Source of the DNA: Capsulimonas corticalis
GTDB taxonomy: Bacteria > Armatimonadota > Armatimonadia > Armatimonadales > Capsulimonadaceae
Assembly: GCF_003574315.2 (NCBI RefSeq)
Contig: NZ_AP025739.1
Span: forward strand, 6,510,001 to 6,574,000
Direction: 5' to 3'
DNA: 64,000 nt
A program made the translations under genes and the position numbers. Positions within the stretch are counted from its first letter, which is position 1; every line of letters begins with the position of its first letter. This document shows positions 27,771-35,253 of the stretch, piece after piece. The notes beneath the pieces are model-generated. The model searched no databases. It was not told the DNA's origin and was given only the letters and a program-made list of their open reading frames with translations.

Positions 27771-28214
27771 TCATTCACCCATCCGAAACGCGACCAGCCG
27801 CCGCCAGCGAGGCAGAATCGCCATAAGTCGCGCCCTATCTTCCTGCATCATCCCCTCGCCTACAATCACACTCCAGCCGGCTTCCGTCGCTGTAACGACA
27901 TCTCGCCCAAAAGCGGTGACGACTGCCTCTGGACGACAGCAATTCACGCATTGTTCCGGAAACCGGATGACATTCGTAAAGACAGATCGATGGCCGGGAA
28001 GCATGAACGCCGCCAGCCAGTCGTGTTCCGCCGTGACAATCCACCAATCGTCCATGCGACAAATTCTGACATGGCTCCCTGAATGACGCGCGGCGTCCGC
28101 GAGGGCGTCTGCAAGCAATTCCGCAGTCGGGATCTGAGGCCCCAGGAACATCTGTGGATGGCTGCGGATAAAGTCTAAAGCTTCATTATCTCCACGATCA
28201 GACACTGCTTCCAT
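27771..28214 (-). CDS. Hypothetical protein
   Basis: 147 residues, no signal or membrane segment. It has an alpha/beta look, with LLADALADAARHSGSHVRI, CRMDDWWIVTAEHDWL and a Cys pair (CVNCCRPEA). No family recognised. Its start overlaps the end of the membrane gene 28198-28434 by 17 nt, so it is the last gene of a three-gene leftward operon (28708 to 27771). Confidence 0.6.
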   Translation of the reverse strand: MEAVSDRGDNEALDFIRSHPQMFLGPQIPTAELLADALADAARHSGSHVRICRMDDWWIVTAEHDWLAAFMLPGHRSVFTNVIRFPEQCVNCCRPEAVVTAFGRDVVTATEAGWSVIVGEGMMQEDRARLMAILPRWRRLVAFRMGE

Positions 28215-28434
28215 CGTTCTTATTCTTCCCCTCCCTTTGCCCCTTTCGATCAGGCATGGGGATGCGCGCCAGCATCATTTCCACCGCCACGAACACAACA
28301 TATCCCCCAAATGCGCCGGCCACGCCACCGATAATGGCCCAGAAGACTCCATGTCCCAAGCCAATCCGCATGCCGACGGCCGCACCGGCGATCACGAAAA
28401 TGGGAAATGCGATGAATTCGATGAGCGACATCAT
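28198..28434 (-). CDS. Small membrane protein
   Basis: 78 residues from the ATG at 28434, one base after the upstream gene's TAA. Two hydrophobic helices (IEFIAFPIFVIAGAAVGMRI and FWAIIGGVAGAFGGYVVFVA) precede a charged tail (KGQREGKNKND). Tight coupling on both sides marks it as the middle gene of the operon. Confidence 0.62.
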   Translation of the reverse strand: MMSLIEFIAFPIFVIAGAAVGMRIGLGHGVFWAIIGGVAGAFGGYVVFVAVEMMLARIPMPDRKGQREGKNKNDGSSV

Positions 28435-28435
28435 G

Positions 28436-28708
28436 TTAACCTGGCGCTGTCTGGGCGTCGATCGCGTCAAGGATGTCGGCGCATTCGTAAAAGTACGCCT
28501 TTGCTTCGTTACTGCTGTACTTCTTAGCGGCCTCGCGACATTCAAAGGCGCAGATACCGACGAATTGCGCGATTTCCGCGTCTACGACGCCGTTTTGCAC
28601 ATAGCCGGCGATCAGCATATCGGCCATGGATCCCGGGGCGTAGCGCGAAGCCATCTCCTCGGGAATCGCGCGATTGAGAAAGACCAATCCTCGTTCTTTC
28701 AAATCCAT
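28436..28708 (-). CDS. Small helical hypothetical protein
   Basis: 90 residues, mostly helix (MADMLIAGYVQNGVVDAEIA, CREAAKKYSSNEAKAYFYEC) with three Cys. No family recognised. First gene of the three-gene leftward operon; the next gene begins one base after its stop. Confidence 0.6.
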   Translation of the reverse strand: MDLKERGLVFLNRAIPEEMASRYAPGSMADMLIAGYVQNGVVDAEIAQFVGICAFECREAAKKYSSNEAKAYFYECADILDAIDAQTAPG

Positions 28709-28867
28709 TGAGTGTGCTCCCTTTGCGTCGGTTCTCTCTTATTATCCCATGCAGCATGGGCAGTTGACGCCGCTAAGAAATTTTATTCGAACTCCTTTCC
28801 GGATTTCCTTTCGCCATACGAGTAATGAATGGAGAGACGCGCAAAACGAACGGGAAAGGAATTAGGC

Positions 28868-29935
28868 ATGGAGAGACACGACGAAGCAATATCGATCACA
28901 GCGTTCGCGGGTTACGAAGAATTTCTGATCGACATCAAAACCCGCGTCCGCGCGGCGCGGGTGCGGGCCGCGCTGGCGGTCAACAGCGAGCTAGTTCTAC
29001 TTTATTGGAATATTGGACGATTGATCGCTCTGCGTATGAAAGAGAACGCATGGGGCGCCAAAGTGGTCCATCAACTCGCCGACGACCTGCGGCGCGAGTT
29101 TCCGGATATGCATGGACTATCACTGCGTAACTTACGGTATATGCGTTCTTTCGCAGAGGCGTGGCCCGACGAGGTAATTTTGCAGCAAGCTGCTGCAAAA
29201 TTGCCATGGTTCCACAATTGCGTTCTGATCGAGAAACTTAAGGAATCGGACGAGCGTTTGTGGTATGCCCGCCAGACGATCGAACAAGGTTGGAGCCGGA
29301 ACGTTCTAGTCCATCAGATCGAGAGCAGGTTATACAAGCGACAGGGGAAGGCTGTCACCAATTTCGATCGGGCGCTGCTGCCGGAGCAGTCGGACCTCGC
29401 GCGGCAGCTTGTCAAGGATCCCTATCACTTTGATTTTCTCAACATCGCGCAAGGCGCGGCGGAACGTGAGATCGAGCGGGGGCTGATCGACCATATCCGC
29501 CAATTTCTGATTGAGCTAGGAGCGGGCTTCGCGTTTCTTGGGAGTCAGTATCACCTGGAAATCGCGGACGACGACGACTATCTCGACCTCCTCTTCTATC
29601 ATGTCAGGCTGCGCTGCTACGTGATTATCGAGCTCAAGAGCGGCAAGTTTCTGCCGGAATACGCCGGAAAAATGAGCTTTTACCTCGCCGCCGTGGACGA
29701 TCTTTTGCGCCACCCGGACGACGCGCCAAGCATCGGGTTGATCCTCTGCAAAGAAAAGAAACAGGTTGTCGCGGAGTACGCCCTGCGTAATACGGCCACG
29801 CCGATGGGAGTGTCGGCATATCAGCTCACCGAATCGCTGCCCGAGGCGCTGCAAGGCAGTCTGCCGACCGTCGAACAGTGGGAAAGCGAATTGGCAAAGG
29901 ACAACGGCTCAGCGCAGAGGGTAGACCACGCATAA
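28868..29935 (+). CDS. YhcG/DUF1016-family PD-(D/E)XK nuclease-like protein
   Basis: 355 residues from the ATG at 28868 (AAAGGA upstream). The N-domain carries the DUF1016 hallmarks (LVLLYWNIGRLI, GLSLRNLRYMRSFAEAWP, LPWFHNCVLIEKLK). The C-domain is a PD-(D/E)XK nuclease fold, with the catalytic strands seen in DDYLDLLFYH (Asp) followed by CYVIIELKSGKF (E-x-K). The family is widespread in mobile and defence-linked regions, often near restriction genes. Here it stands alone between small genes. A DNA-processing role is likely from the fold; the target is unknown. Confidence 0.88.
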   Translation: MERHDEAISITAFAGYEEFLIDIKTRVRAARVRAALAVNSELVLLYWNIGRLIALRMKENAWGAKVVHQLADDLRREFPDMHGLSLRNLRYMRSFAEAWPDEVILQQAAAKLPWFHNCVLIEKLKESDERLWYARQTIEQGWSRNVLVHQIESRLYKRQGKAVTNFDRALLPEQSDLARQLVKDPYHFDFLNIAQGAAEREIERGLIDHIRQFLIELGAGFAFLGSQYHLEIADDDDYLDLLFYHVRLRCYVIIELKSGKFLPEYAGKMSFYLAAVDDLLRHPDDAPSIGLILCKEKKQVVAEYALRNTATPMGVSAYQLTESLPEALQGSLPTVEQWESELAKDNGSAQRVDHA

Positions 29936-29948
29936 CGTTTCAAACCGA

Positions 29949-30053
29949 TTACGCACGTCGGTTGCGCAGCAAGGCGATGGAGAATCCCGCGCTGACCAGC
30001 GCGTTAGCGATCGGAATCAGCGCGCAGGCCCAATAGATTTTGCGGTCAGGCAT
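29949..30053 (-). CDS. Single-helix 34-residue membrane peptide
   Basis: MPDRKIYWACALIPIANALV starts a 34-residue peptide made of one membrane helix and a basic end (LLRNRRA). The ATG at 30053 has GGGAGAA at good spacing. It is convergent with the nuclease gene. Such peptides can be small regulators or toxins; nothing shows which. Confidence 0.45.
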   Translation of the reverse strand: MPDRKIYWACALIPIANALVSAGFSIALLRNRRA

Positions 30054-30151
30054 CGCCGTTCTCCCATATCGTTCCCGGCTATGGGTGGCCATTCCAACTG
30101 AGTATAATATTGGCGACGCAGCGCCTATCATCGCCAAAGGACATTTTTATT

Positions 30152-30550
30152 ATGCCGATCCATTACCGCACCAACGCCGGTCTGAGCGCGGAGGCTCTCG
30201 CCGAACTGTTCGACAAATCCGGCATCCGCCGCCCGACCGGCGATCTGAAACGGATCCAGCATATGATCGACCACGCAAACCTGACCATCACCGCATGGGA
30301 TGATGACAAGCTCGTCGGCGTCGCCCGCGCGCTGACCGATTTCGTCTGGTGCTGCTACCTCTCGGACCTGGCGGTCGATCAAGATTATCAGCATCAAGGC
30401 ATCGGCCGCGCGCTCGTCGACCAGGTCCACGCCGCCATTGGCGAAGAAAGCCTTCTTGTGCTGCTGTCCGCACCCGAGGCGATGGAGTACTATCCGAAGA
30501 TCGGCCTTCAGCCCGTGACGACCGGCTGGATGATCAAACGGACAAAGTAA
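30152..30550 (+). CDS. GNAT-family N-acetyltransferase
   Basis: 132 residues from the ATG at 30152, with AAAGGA 11 nt upstream and TATAAT at 30103-30108. The acetyl-CoA binding motif is LAVDQDYQHQGIGRALVDQV (Q-x-x-G-I-G-x-A). The protein is short, with the typical final YPKIGLQP strand. GNAT enzymes move an acetyl group to an amine; the substrate cannot be told. Confidence 0.88.
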   Translation: MPIHYRTNAGLSAEALAELFDKSGIRRPTGDLKRIQHMIDHANLTITAWDDDKLVGVARALTDFVWCCYLSDLAVDQDYQHQGIGRALVDQVHAAIGEESLLVLLSAPEAMEYYPKIGLQPVTTGWMIKRTK

Positions 30551-30604
30551 GTCCGCGCCGCCATCTCGCCCGCCGTTCCTTCCGGCGATTTGTTTGGGAA
30601 CAGC

Positions 30605-30660
30605 TTGACATGCGGAACTCTATGCGTTATAATTCATTATACTATTAGTATAATGAATTA
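30605..30660 (+). promoter_or_regulatory. Consensus promoter with 31-nt palindromic operator
   Basis: TTGACA (30605-30610) and TATAAT (30628-30633) are 17 nt apart. A perfect inverted repeat with 14-bp arms (30630-30643 and 30647-30660) and an ATT centre starts inside the -10 box and covers the start of transcription. This fits tight repression by a dimeric regulator such as MarR, ArsR or PadR type; none is adjacent. Confidence 0.8.
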
Positions 30661-30682
30661 CCAGAAACGAGAGGGAACCGCC

Positions 30683-31054
30683 ATGAAAGTCAATCATCTG
30701 GATTTGCAAGTCTCCGATATTCACGCCGCGCGGACATTCTTCGAGACCCATTTCGGCCTGCGCTGCACCTACACGCGCGGCGACGAGATCGCGTTACTGG
30801 ACGACGAAATCGGATTCTCCCTTGGGGTGAGCAATTTGGGCAATCATCCTGCCCCCGTCTATCCGCCCGACTTCCATCTCGGCTTCGTGCTGGAAAAATC
30901 GGAAGAACTCCAAGCGATGTACACCCGCTTCCAGGCCGACGGCGTCCCGATCAAGCGCGAACTCCAGCAGGGCGGCCCCAACCTCTACTTCGTCTGCGAA
31001 GGTCCAAGCGGCATTCCCGTCGAAGTGCGCGCGCCGCTGCGGACGGCGCCGTGA
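30683..31054 (+). CDS. VOC (glyoxalase/bleomycin-resistance fold) protein
   Basis: 123 residues from the ATG at 30683, behind GAGAGGGA. It starts with KVNHLDLQVSDIHAARTFFE, the usual first VOC half with a metal-ligand His, and has the second half FHLGFVLEKSEEL ending in GIPVEVRAP. Members are dioxygenases, isomerases or antibiotic-binding proteins. The strong palindromic operator upstream suggests an inducible detoxification gene. Confidence 0.88.
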   Translation: MKVNHLDLQVSDIHAARTFFETHFGLRCTYTRGDEIALLDDEIGFSLGVSNLGNHPAPVYPPDFHLGFVLEKSEELQAMYTRFQADGVPIKRELQQGGPNLYFVCEGPSGIPVEVRAPLRTAP

Positions 31055-31084
31055 CCAGAGCCTGAACCCATCGGTCCATGGTTC

Positions 31085-31113
31085 TTGACTCCCCCAATAA
31101 AGTATGCTAAAGT
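31085..31113 (+). promoter_or_regulatory. Promoter of tail-collar cassette 1
   Basis: TTGACT (31085-31090) and TAAAGT (31108-31113) have a 17-nt spacer. The unit TTGAC-N18-TAAAGTAG and a following ATTG-N2-TTC match the promoter at 32995-33023. Confidence 0.65.
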
Positions 31114-31132
31114 AGCGCAGCATTGCCTTCAT

Positions 31133-31189
31133 CGGCACATGCGCCCCTGCAGCCATGCTTAGCCCTGGTGACTGCGTTCTGCCGGGCGC
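31133..31189 (+). ncRNA. Structured leader motif, copy 1
   Basis: GCGCCC (31141-31146) pairs with GGGCGC (31184-31189). Inside, GCAG (31149-31152) pairs with CTGC (31172-31175) and CCA with TGG. An imperfect GGCACATGCGCC hairpin (31134-31145) overlaps the 5' strand of the outer stem, so the two folds exclude each other. 34 of 40 bases match copy 2 at 33182-33221. No known riboswitch class recognised. Confidence 0.5.
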
Positions 31190-31354
31190 CCCGCACGCGC
31201 GAGCGCCCGTTGTCCGATTCCAACCCGGGAGCCGACCAGATGCATGTCGCCATACCGCCGCGCCAGTCCACGGCGCGGCGCTTCGCCGCCGCACGTAATC
31301 GCGACTATTGCGATCTCTCTACGCCGGCTCCCCATACTCCCACGGAGGCAACCC

Positions 31355-31867
31355 ATGTCTGAGCCGTTTTTATCAGAGATACGCGTCTTCTCCTTCAACT
31401 TTCCGCCCAATGGCTGGGCGTTCTGCAATGGAGCGATCGTGCAGGTCCAGCAGAATCCGCTCCTTTATCAGCTGATCGGCAATACCTACGGGGGGACCGC
31501 CCCAAATTCGTTCGCGCTTCCAAATCTGAGCGGAAGCACGCCGATTCATATGGGTGGCGACTACGCTCTGGGCGCGGCCGGCGGCAAACCGGACAACCTG
31601 CTGACCGTGAACACAATGCCCCAGCACACGCACACGCTGCTCGCGTCGAAGGCTGCGGCGACTTCGGGATCGCCGGCCGGCGCGGGTCTTGCGGCGCCGA
31701 TCGCGCAAGTCGGGCCGGTCTACACGCCGAACACGGACTTCTCGGCGAAGATGGCGCCTGGGGCGATCGCAAACGCCGGCAGCGGCGGCGCGCACAACAA
31801 TATGCAGCCTTACCTGGCGCTGAACTTCTGCATCGCCCTGCAAGGCGTCTATCCTAACCCCAGCTGA
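31355..31867 (+). CDS. Tail-collar/microcystin-dependent-type protein, type A, cassette 1
   Basis: 170 residues, ATG at 31355 behind GGAGG. The collar domain is at residues ~6-60: EIRVFSFNFPPNGWAFCNGA, then LIGNTYGGTAPNSFALPNL and an HMGG turn. The centre is variable and Ala/Ser/Pro-rich, with an HTHTLLAS strand. The end NNMQPYLALNFCIALQGVYP is family-typical. These proteins resemble the short tail-fibre collar of phages and the MdpB-type proteins of bacteria, for which I know no settled function. Type A is marked by EPFLSEIR, as in 33600-34112. No signal peptide. Confidence 0.88.
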   Translation: MSEPFLSEIRVFSFNFPPNGWAFCNGAIVQVQQNPLLYQLIGNTYGGTAPNSFALPNLSGSTPIHMGGDYALGAAGGKPDNLLTVNTMPQHTHTLLASKAAATSGSPAGAGLAAPIAQVGPVYTPNTDFSAKMAPGAIANAGSGGAHNNMQPYLALNFCIALQGVYPNPS

Positions 31868-31887
31868 GGATCGGAGGAGATCACATT

Positions 31888-32409
31888 ATGCCAGAGCCTT
31901 ATGTCGGCGAAATTCGCCTGGTCGGCTTCAACTACGCCCCCTCCGGATGGGCGATTTGCGATGGCGCATCGCTCCCGATCTCGCAGTACGACACTCTCTA
32001 CGCCTTGATCGGAACAAGATACGGCGGCGACGGAGAGGAGAACTTCAATATCCCGAACCTTCTGGGCAGGCTGCCGATCCATATGTCGGCGGATTATCCC
32101 ATCGCAAGCTCCGGAGGATCCGAGACAGTCTCACTGACGGCCACGGAAGTCCCGGCGCACGGACACGCCCTCGCGGCGTCCAGCGCGACCGCCAGCGCCT
32201 CATCGCCGGAAAATGCGCTCCTGGCGGTCCCGGCCGTCGATATTTACACGCCGATTCCGGCCCCGCCCACGCCGCCGCCGGCGCTCGTTTCCATGACCAC
32301 GCAAACCGACGCCGGCCCGTGCGCGGGGGCGCCCCATGTCAATCTGATGCCGTCGCTTTGCATCAATTACGTGATCGCCCTCTACGGAATTTTTCCGACA
32401 CAGAATTGA
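31888..32409 (+). CDS. Tail-collar/microcystin-dependent-type protein, type B, cassette 1
   Basis: 173 residues, ATG at 31888 behind GGAGGAG, 20 nt after type A. Collar domain: EPYVGEIRLVGFNYAPSGWA, then ICDGASLPIS and YGGDGEENFNIPNL. The middle has VPAHGHALAASSA and a Pro-rich stretch. The end VNLMPSLCINYVIALYGIFP differs from types A and C by CINY instead of LNF, as in the second cassette's type B. Probably forms oligomers with the neighbouring types, but that is inference. Confidence 0.88.
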   Translation: MPEPYVGEIRLVGFNYAPSGWAICDGASLPISQYDTLYALIGTRYGGDGEENFNIPNLLGRLPIHMSADYPIASSGGSETVSLTATEVPAHGHALAASSATASASSPENALLAVPAVDIYTPIPAPPTPPPALVSMTTQTDAGPCAGAPHVNLMPSLCINYVIALYGIFPTQN

Positions 32410-32426
32410 CGAGAGGAGTCAAAGAT

Positions 32427-32960
32427 ATGTCCGACCAATACATCGGCGAAATTCGGATTGTGCCGTTCGGCTACGCCCCCTACGGGTGGGCGATGTGCAA
32501 CGGCCAGATCCTGCCGATCAATACCAACTCGGCGCTGTTCTCGCTGCTCGGAACGTACTACGGCGGCGATGGGATCTCGACATTCGGGCTGCCCAATTTG
32601 ATCGGGCGCGCGGCGATGGCGTACGGCAATGGAAATAACCTGACGCCGCGCGCCATCGGCGAGATCGACGGAAGCCCCGCCGTCGAGCTGACTCCCGATC
32701 AGCTTGGCGCGCATACGCATGTCATGAATGGCAATAACGCCACCGCCTCGTCGTCATCCCCCGACGGCGCCGTTGTCGCCATTCCCGCGACAGGTCCCCG
32801 CGAGCCCAACGCGCTCTATAATCCCGCTCCCGCCGATACCGGCATAGCGGCCGCCTCGCTTTCCCTGGCGGGAAGCAGCCAGGCGCACGACAACATGCAG
32901 CCCTATCTGACGCTAAACTTCATCATCGCTCTGAACGGAGCTTTTCCGCCAAGATCATAA
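32427..32960 (+). CDS. Tail-collar/microcystin-dependent-type protein, type C, cassette 1
   Basis: 177 residues, ATG at 32427 behind GAGAGGAG, 17 nt after type B. Collar domain: SDQYIGEIRIVPFGYAPYGW, then CNGQILPINTNSALFSLLGT and YYGGDGISTFGLPNL. The middle has LGAHTHVMNGN and GPREPNALYNP, the latter matching the type C protein at 34692. The end is NMQPYLTLNFIIALNGAFPP. A terminator follows 2 nt after the stop. Confidence 0.88.
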   Translation: MSDQYIGEIRIVPFGYAPYGWAMCNGQILPINTNSALFSLLGTYYGGDGISTFGLPNLIGRAAMAYGNGNNLTPRAIGEIDGSPAVELTPDQLGAHTHVMNGNNATASSSSPDGAVVAIPATGPREPNALYNPAPADTGIAAASLSLAGSSQAHDNMQPYLTLNFIIALNGAFPPRS

Positions 32961-32962
32961 CA

Positions 32963-33009
32963 CATTCTCCCTGTCAAAATCCCATCCCGCAATATTGACA
33001 GGGAGAATG
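32963..33009. terminator. Terminator of cassette 1, sharing sequence with the next promoter
   Basis: A 15-bp perfect stem: CATTCTCCCTGTCAA (32963-32977) pairs with TTGACAGGGAGAATG (32995-33009) around a 17-nt loop. The right arm contains the -35 box of the second cassette's promoter. Confidence 0.65.
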
Positions 33010-33023
33010 AATTGTGATAAAGT
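32995..33023 (+). promoter_or_regulatory. Promoter of tail-collar cassette 2
   Basis: TTGACA (32995-33000) and TAAAGT (33018-33023) with a 17-nt spacer; homologous to the promoter at 31085-31113. Confidence 0.65.
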
Positions 33024-33161
33024 AGACAGACATTGTTTTCAAAGTATGCATGAAGCATGGGCCCTTTCAAATGTGAGGATCCATCGCGATGTTTGTGTAC
33101 GCTGTTCCGATAGCCATGCGCCGCCACAACGTTCTCCGTGGCGGCCGCGCGACGGAATGAA

Positions 33162-33221
33162 GGCGGACATGTCCGCCTCGGGCAGCCATGCTTGTATCTG
33201 GTGACTGCGTTTTACCGGGCG
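33162..33221 (+). ncRNA. Structured leader motif, copy 2
   Basis: CGCC-U-CGG (33174-33181) pairs with CCG-GGCG (33215-33221). GCAG (33182-33185) pairs with CTGC (33205-33208). The outer stem differs in sequence from copy 1 but keeps pairing. A strong hairpin GGCGGACATGTCCGCC (33162-33177) uses the same CGCC, so again two folds compete. It lies 51 nt before the DUF6916 gene. Confidence 0.5.
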
Positions 33222-33271
33222 ATCCATTTTCCTAATGCTCGCTGTACGATGTACGCGCTGGAGCCTACACT

Positions 33272-33580
33272 ATGTCTGTCACAATTTTGCTTAGCCACGC
33301 CACGGCTGAAGACTTCTCCCCCCTGCTGAACACCGAATTTTCCATCGCGACGGACGACGGCGGATCCGCCCAGGTCACTTTATCGGACGTCAAGTCCGTC
33401 GGAGTCGCCATGGCGAACGCACGCCAGCCATTTGTTCTGACGTTCACGGGAACGCCCGGCCTCGTGCTGCCCCAACGTATCTACCGGATTTCTCATCCGG
33501 GTGTCAACGACATCGAAATCTTCATCGTCCCCATCGCCGCGACGGCGCAGGCGACGACATATGAAGCGATTTTTTCCTAA
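33272..33580 (+). CDS. DUF6916-family protein
   Basis: 102 residues. The pattern matches DUF6916 as I know it: an opening ATAEDFSPLLNTEFSI, then VTLSDVKSVG, FVLTFTGTPGLVLPQRIYRI, SHPGVNDIEIFIVPI and YEAIF at the end. It is all beta and has no signal peptide. DUF6916 proteins are commonly met beside tail-collar genes and no function is established. Here the gene opens the second cassette, directly after the leader motif and 19 nt before the type A gene. Cassette 1 has no copy. Confidence 0.8.
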   Translation: MSVTILLSHATAEDFSPLLNTEFSIATDDGGSAQVTLSDVKSVGVAMANARQPFVLTFTGTPGLVLPQRIYRISHPGVNDIEIFIVPIAATAQATTYEAIFS

Positions 33581-33599
33581 TCCACAATCGAGGTGAACC

Positions 33600-34112
33600 A
33601 TGGCGGAGCCATTTCTATCGGAGATTCGCATCTTTTCTTTCAACTATCCCCCCAAGGGATGGGCGTTTTGCAACGGACAGTTGCTTTCCATCGCGCAGAA
33701 CACCGCGCTCTTTTCGCTGATCGGCACATACTATGGCGGCAACGGTCAAACGACATTCCAGCTTCCGAACCTCCAGGGCCGAGCGCCTCTTCACTCCGGC
33801 CCAATCAATTCCGCTGTGGGGACCCAAGGCGGAGAGGCCGCTCATACACTGACACTGGGTGAGATCCCAACGCACTTCCATACTCTGCAAGGGCAAAACG
33901 TGACCGCCACCACGGGTTCGCCAAGCAGCGCAAACCTCGCACAGCCAGTCTCGAATGTCGGCGCGGTATACGCCACGACTGCGGGAGACACGACCATGGC
34001 GCCGCAGGCGATCGCGAACGCGGGCAACAGTCAGCCACACAATAATATGCAGCCGTACCTCACATTGAACTTCTGTATCGCACTGGTTGGCATATTCCCA
34101 AGCCGCAACTGA
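33600..34112 (+). CDS. Tail-collar/microcystin-dependent-type protein, type A, cassette 2
   Basis: 170 residues, ATG at 33600 behind GAGGTGA. Collar domain: AEPFLSEIRIFSFNYPPKGW, then CNGQLLSIAQNTALFSLIGT and YYGGNGQTTFQLPNL. The middle has HFHTLQGQNVTATT, and the end is NNMQPYLTLNFCIALVGIFP. It has the same length as the type A protein of cassette 1 and shares AIANAG before the C-terminal block. Confidence 0.9.
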   Translation: MAEPFLSEIRIFSFNYPPKGWAFCNGQLLSIAQNTALFSLIGTYYGGNGQTTFQLPNLQGRAPLHSGPINSAVGTQGGEAAHTLTLGEIPTHFHTLQGQNVTATTGSPSSANLAQPVSNVGAVYATTAGDTTMAPQAIANAGNSQPHNNMQPYLTLNFCIALVGIFPSRN

Positions 34113-34149
34113 TGCGCCAGCGCCGTTTGTTATTAGGAGAAACCTCATT

Positions 34150-34647
34150 ATGTCAGAGCCATATATCGGCGAAATCCGCCTGGTCGGCTTCAGCTTCGCA
34201 CCTGTAGGGTGGGCGTTTTGTGATGGGTCGCTGCAATCCATCGCGGAAAACACCACCCTTTTCCAGATCATCGGAACAACGTACGGGGGCGACGGGCAAA
34301 ACACGTTTGCGCTGCCCAACCTTCAAGGGCGCGTCCCTATTCATCAGGGCAATGGCTTCGTCATCGGCCAGATTGCCGGCTCGGAAACCGTAACGCTGAC
34401 TTCTCAGCAGCTGCCTTCGCATAAGCACGCGTTAGCCGCGTCGACTGGGGCGGCGACAAGCACGAGTCCGGCGAACGCCAATCTCGCCGCCTCCGGCATT
34501 GACGTCTATATTTCGCCCACGTCACCCGTCTCGACCACGACGAGTTCGACGGCGGCGGGAGGCGGGCAGCCTCACGAAAACATGATGCCGTTCACGTGCA
34601 TTAACTATATCATTGCTCTGTTCGGGGTTTTCCCTTCGCAGAATTAA
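34150..34647 (+). CDS. Tail-collar/microcystin-dependent-type protein, type B, cassette 2
   Basis: 165 residues from the ATG at 34150, behind TTAGGAGA; an upstream in-frame start would overlap the type A gene. Collar domain: EPYIGEIRLVGFSFAPVGWA, then FCDGSLQSIAENTTLFQIIG and YGGDGQNTFALPNL. The middle has LPSHKHALAAS, and the end ENMMPFTCINYIIALFGVFP carries the type B CINY signature. Counterpart of 31888-32409. Confidence 0.9.
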   Translation: MSEPYIGEIRLVGFSFAPVGWAFCDGSLQSIAENTTLFQIIGTTYGGDGQNTFALPNLQGRVPIHQGNGFVIGQIAGSETVTLTSQQLPSHKHALAASTGAATSTSPANANLAASGIDVYISPTSPVSTTTSSTAAGGGQPHENMMPFTCINYIIALFGVFPSQN

Positions 34648-34691
34648 TATCGGAAGCGCCGGATCATCACCGGCCGCCGGAGACTACCATT

Positions 34692-35225
34692 ATGTCGGAT
34701 CAATTTCTCGGAGAGATCAGAATCGTTCCCTTTAACTTTCCGCCGCATGGGTGGGCGTTCTGCAACGGACAAATTCTCCCCATCTCGCAGAATACCGCGC
34801 TCTTCTCGCTGCTCGGTACTTTTTATGGCGGCAATGGAACGAGTAACTTCGCGCTGCCCAACCTTCAGGATTCCGTGGCGATAAGCCAGGGGCAGGGATC
34901 CGGCCTGACGCCGCGTATCCTCGGCGAAACCGGCGGCTCGGCGTCCGTAACGCTCCTCTCCACGGAGATGGCGCCGCATGTCCACGGTCTTGTCGCCGAC
35001 TCCAGTATTGCGAGCAGCGTTAGCCCGGCGGGAAACCTTGCGGCCGTTCCCGCCGCCGGCCCTCGGCGCCCAAACCAGATGTACGCCACCGGCGCCGCGA
35101 CAACCGCCATGCAGCAGAACGGATTGCTGGCGGCGGGCAGCGGGCTGCCGCACAATAACCAGCAGCCTTACCTGACGCTGAATTTCGTCATCTCGATGGT
35201 GGGAATCTTTCCGCCGCGCGGATAG
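34692..35225 (+). CDS. Tail-collar/microcystin-dependent-type protein, type C, cassette 2
   Basis: 177 residues, identical in length to its cassette 1 counterpart (32427-32960). Collar domain: SDQFLGEIRIVPFNFPPHGW, CNGQILPISQNTALFSLLGT and YGGNGTSNFALPNL. The middle has MAPHVHGLVADSS and GPRRPNQMYAT, and the end is NQQPYLTLNFVISMVGIFPP. It is followed after 28 nt by the Tat-exported gene, probably on the same transcript. Confidence 0.9.
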   Translation: MSDQFLGEIRIVPFNFPPHGWAFCNGQILPISQNTALFSLLGTFYGGNGTSNFALPNLQDSVAISQGQGSGLTPRILGETGGSASVTLLSTEMAPHVHGLVADSSIASSVSPAGNLAAVPAAGPRRPNQMYATGAATTAMQQNGLLAAGSGLPHNNQQPYLTLNFVISMVGIFPPRG

Positions 35226-35253
35226 TTCGCATCACCGTCACAAAGGATACATT

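Noticed and set aside
31133-31189. Possible cyclic-di-GMP (GEMM) or glycine riboswitch
   Set aside because: The conserved GCAAAGCC and tetraloop-receptor blocks of GEMM and the glycine-aptamer core are absent; only the general stem layout is similar.
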